7,792 nucleotides of DNA, taken from positions 1 through 7,792 of the forward strand of contig CAMWWR010000074.1 of assembly GCA_947178045.1 (NCBI GenBank), read 5' to 3'. This stretch comes from an uncultured Clostridia bacterium (GTDB lineage: Bacteria > Bacillota > Clostridia > Lachnospirales > Lachnospiraceae). The notes beneath the pieces were generated by a model. It did no database searches. It was not told where the DNA came from and saw nothing but the letters and a program-made list of their open reading frames with translations. Every line of letters begins with the position of its first letter. The first letter of the stretch is position 1. This document shows positions 5,992 to 7,792 of the stretch, one piece after another. A program made the position numbers and the translations under genes.

Positions 5992-7792
5992 ATGGCAGAA
6001 TATGATCGGCGCATCGCCGGTTCTCCCCATACGGCATTGCAGAACCGTCCCTCCGGCACATCCCAGAGGGCGCCTTCGGGCTCCGCGGGCGTTCCATCCG
6101 GCTCGCAGCCCCCGGCAGGCAGAGGCTTTTCGAGCGGACAGGTTGTGCGCGGACAGGTAATCGACCTGCGCAACCACGAGGTCAAAGTGCAGCTGGACGA
6201 CAGCCGCGTCCTCTCCGGCAGAATTGACGACGCGACAAGCCTGTCCATCGGGGAACGTGCGGTTTTTCAGGTGACAAAGGCGGATCCGCGCGCCATCGCC
6301 CTGAAAGTAATCTCCGATCCGCGCTCGGCCTCCCGGGAAAATACAATCGACAAGGCTCTCGAGGCGGCCTCCCTGCCGAAATCGGAGCGCAATGTCTCGG
6401 CGGTGCGGGCTCTGCTCGAGCAGGGACTTTCCGTAGATAAAAACAGCATTCAGAATCTGCTGCGCCAGTCGGCCTCACTGCGCGGCGTTTCCTTCCACAC
6501 GCTTGCGATCCTGCAGAAGCAGCAGCTTCCGGCAACGCAGGTAAACGCGTCCCAGCTCGAGCGTTATCTGAACTACGAGCACCGCATTGCCAGCCTCGCG
6601 GATCAAGCCGCCTCCGAGCTCTCCGAGGCCGTTTTTTCCGCGGCAAATGCGGGGAGCAGCGACGCAGCCCGCCTGAACGAACAGCTGCTGCGGCTCCTGC
6701 TGCCTCCGTCCGCGGACACGGCCTCTGCCTCCGCCCTGCCGCTGTCCTCCCTCGGGCTGCTCTCCTCCGACGAGCTGCTGAATCTGCTGGACACGCTCGA
6801 ACAATTCGACCTGTCCGCCGGCGAGGGCGCGGCTCTGCTGAACGGCACGGCAACACTTCAGGAGGCGGCACAGCTGCTGCTCCGAATCGCCGAGCGGCTC
6901 GACGGCTCCGCGGATGCTTCCCAGGCAGGAGAGGAAGCGACGGAAGCCGACGGCACGCCGGGCAGTCTCCTTCCCGGCAATGAAACAGCTTCCGATAGTG
7001 CGGCGGTTTCCAGCGGTACGGCCGCTGTTTCCGGCGAATCGGCAGAGGCAGGCACAGCCCCGGCTGCCCCCGCTGCTCCCGACGGCCTGCCGGCAAACGC
7101 CGGAGCCGCTCCGTCCGCAGGCGGTTTCACCGGCACAGCGGCGAACGGAAACGCAGAGGTAGCGGCGCTCGGCCAGGCTGTAACCGGCTCCGCGTTCTCC
7201 CTGTTCCGCTCCCTGCTCCAGGGAGCCGGTTCCATCTTCGGCGGCAGACAGGCGGAAAGTGCGGCGGTCAATGTTCCGCCGCAGACCGTTCCTTTTGCCG
7301 AGCAGTCGCTCTCCGGGCTTCTGGATCAGCTGCCCGCAGCACTGCAGACGCCGGAGATCTATACTCTGCTGAACGCTTACGCCGCAGCCGCCCGCAGCTC
7401 GCTGGAGCTCTCCGCGGTGTTGCCGAAGCGGCTGCGCACCGAGCTTGCCGACCAGCTCAAGGGGAAGCTCTCCCAGACCGTACTCCAAAAGGTAAAGGAC
7501 GGCGAGCTGACCGCGGCACAGCTTTTAAAGCTTCTGCTTGACGCGTCCGACAGCGGACAGGAGGATTCTTCCTTCCTCTCCTCCGAGGCCTACCGCGAGC
7601 TGCTCCGCCAGTGGCTCTCCAGCCGTTTTACGATGCGGCCGGAGGAGCTTACCCGTCCCGGCGCCGTCGCGGATTATTACGACTCGCTCGACCGGACGCT
7701 CGCCTCGCTGGAAAAGCTGCCCGGGCACAGGGAGGGCCAGCCGGCCTTTCAGGATACGGCCGCCGGCATCCGTGACAATATCGATTTTATGA
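5992..7792 (+). CDS. FliK-like flagellar hook-length control protein, N-terminal and middle part (runs off right edge)
   Basis: An ATG at 5992, with AAGGAGG 6 bases upstream, opens a frame of 600 codons with no stop before the edge. Residues 1-48 are Ser/Pro/Gly-rich. Residues 49-106 (GQVVRGQVIDLRNHEVKVQL, SGRIDDATSLSIGERAVFQV, then IALKVI) form a small beta domain seen at the start of clostridial FliK-like proteins. Helical Leu/Gln-rich segments follow (118-300), then an Ala/Ser/Gly/Thr-rich linker without lysine (about 305-400) and more helices (435-575). The last visible residues, IRDNIDFM, resemble the entry to the FliK C-terminal domain, which lies outside the window. FliK is secreted through the flagellar export apparatus, measures hook length and switches export specificity; the long disordered linker fits that role. 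The gene is divergent from the MutS-like pair across a 243-bp gap with a sigma-28-like -10. No other flagellar gene is visible, so the call rests on domain resemblance and composition. An unrelated low-complexity protein cannot be excluded. Confidence 0.62.
   Translation, partial: MAEYDRRIAGSPHTALQNRPSGTSQRAPSGSAGVPSGSQPPAGRGFSSGQVVRGQVIDLRNHEVKVQLDDSRVLSGRIDDATSLSIGERAVFQVTKADPRAIALKVISDPRSASRENTIDKALEAASLPKSERNVSAVRALLEQGLSVDKNSIQNLLRQSASLRGVSFHTLAILQKQQLPATQVNASQLERYLNYEHRIASLADQAASELSEAVFSAANAGSSDAARLNEQLLRLLLPPSADTASASALPLSSLGLLSSDELLNLLDTLEQFDLSAGEGAALLNGTATLQEAAQLLLRIAERLDGSADASQAGEEATEADGTPGSLLPGNETASDSAAVSSGTAAVSGESAEAGTAPAAPAAPDGLPANAGAAPSAGGFTGTAANGNAEVAALGQAVTGSAFSLFRSLLQGAGSIFGGRQAESAAVNVPPQTVPFAEQSLSGLLDQLPAALQTPEIYTLLNAYAAAARSSLELSAVLPKRLRTELADQLKGKLSQTVLQKVKDGELTAAQLLKLLLDASDSGQEDSSFLSSEAYRELLRQWLSSRFTMRPEELTRPGAVADYYDSLDRTLASLEKLPGHREGQPAFQDTAAGIRDNIDFM

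Noticed and set aside
6475..7488. Long minus-strand open frames over the FliK-like gene (337 aa, and 304 aa at 6182-7096)
   Set aside because: They lie antisense to a frame with a strong ribosome binding site and coherent domains. Their products are Arg/Gly/Ala-rich with no motifs, as expected for shadows in GC-rich DNA.

Overview
The window looks like chromosomal DNA of an anaerobic, probably flagellated Firmicute of the class Clostridia, most likely Lachnospiraceae. This rests on strong AGGAGG-type ribosome binding sites, a paired set of MutS-like ATPases, a FliK-like protein and a tocopherol-cyclase-like protein. The taxonomic call is an inference from protein recognition, not a measured match.

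Layout: five genes lie on the minus strand (1-5748) and one on the plus strand (5992 to the right edge). From the left they are: (1) the N-terminal 110 codons of a tocopherol-cyclase-like protein, running off the left edge; (2) a 369-aa lipoprotein with two Asp-box motifs; (3) a 153-aa HIT-family protein with an N-terminal CxxC; (4) and (5) two consecutive MutS-type ATPases of about 550 aa each, transcribed leftwards from a good sigma-A promoter at 5789-5817; (6) divergent from these, the first 600 codons of a FliK-like (flagellar hook-length control) protein, running off the right edge. The left-edge and right-edge genes have no stop codon inside the window.

The window has two compositional halves. 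Bases 1 to about 2341 are visibly AT-richer, with mixed codon choice. Bases 2342-7792 are GC-rich, with strong G/C third positions that create many long false reading frames on the opposite strands. The change falls at one copy of a 40-bp palindromic repeat (2304-2343). A second copy (451-490, 36 of 40 bases identical, same orientation) lies 1.85 kb to the left. The two copies bracket the lipoprotein and HIT genes, so that pair may be an inserted or rearranged segment.

The most biologically interesting content is the MutS-like pair. Both keep a perfect MutS-type Walker A but carry Asn-Glu in place of Asp-Glu at Walker B and lack the usual GxGT segment and signature Ser-Thr. Neither has room for a full mismatch-recognition region or an Smr domain. 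They may act as a heteromeric ATPase of unknown function. No RNA genes, insertion sequences with transposase, or CRISPR arrays were seen.
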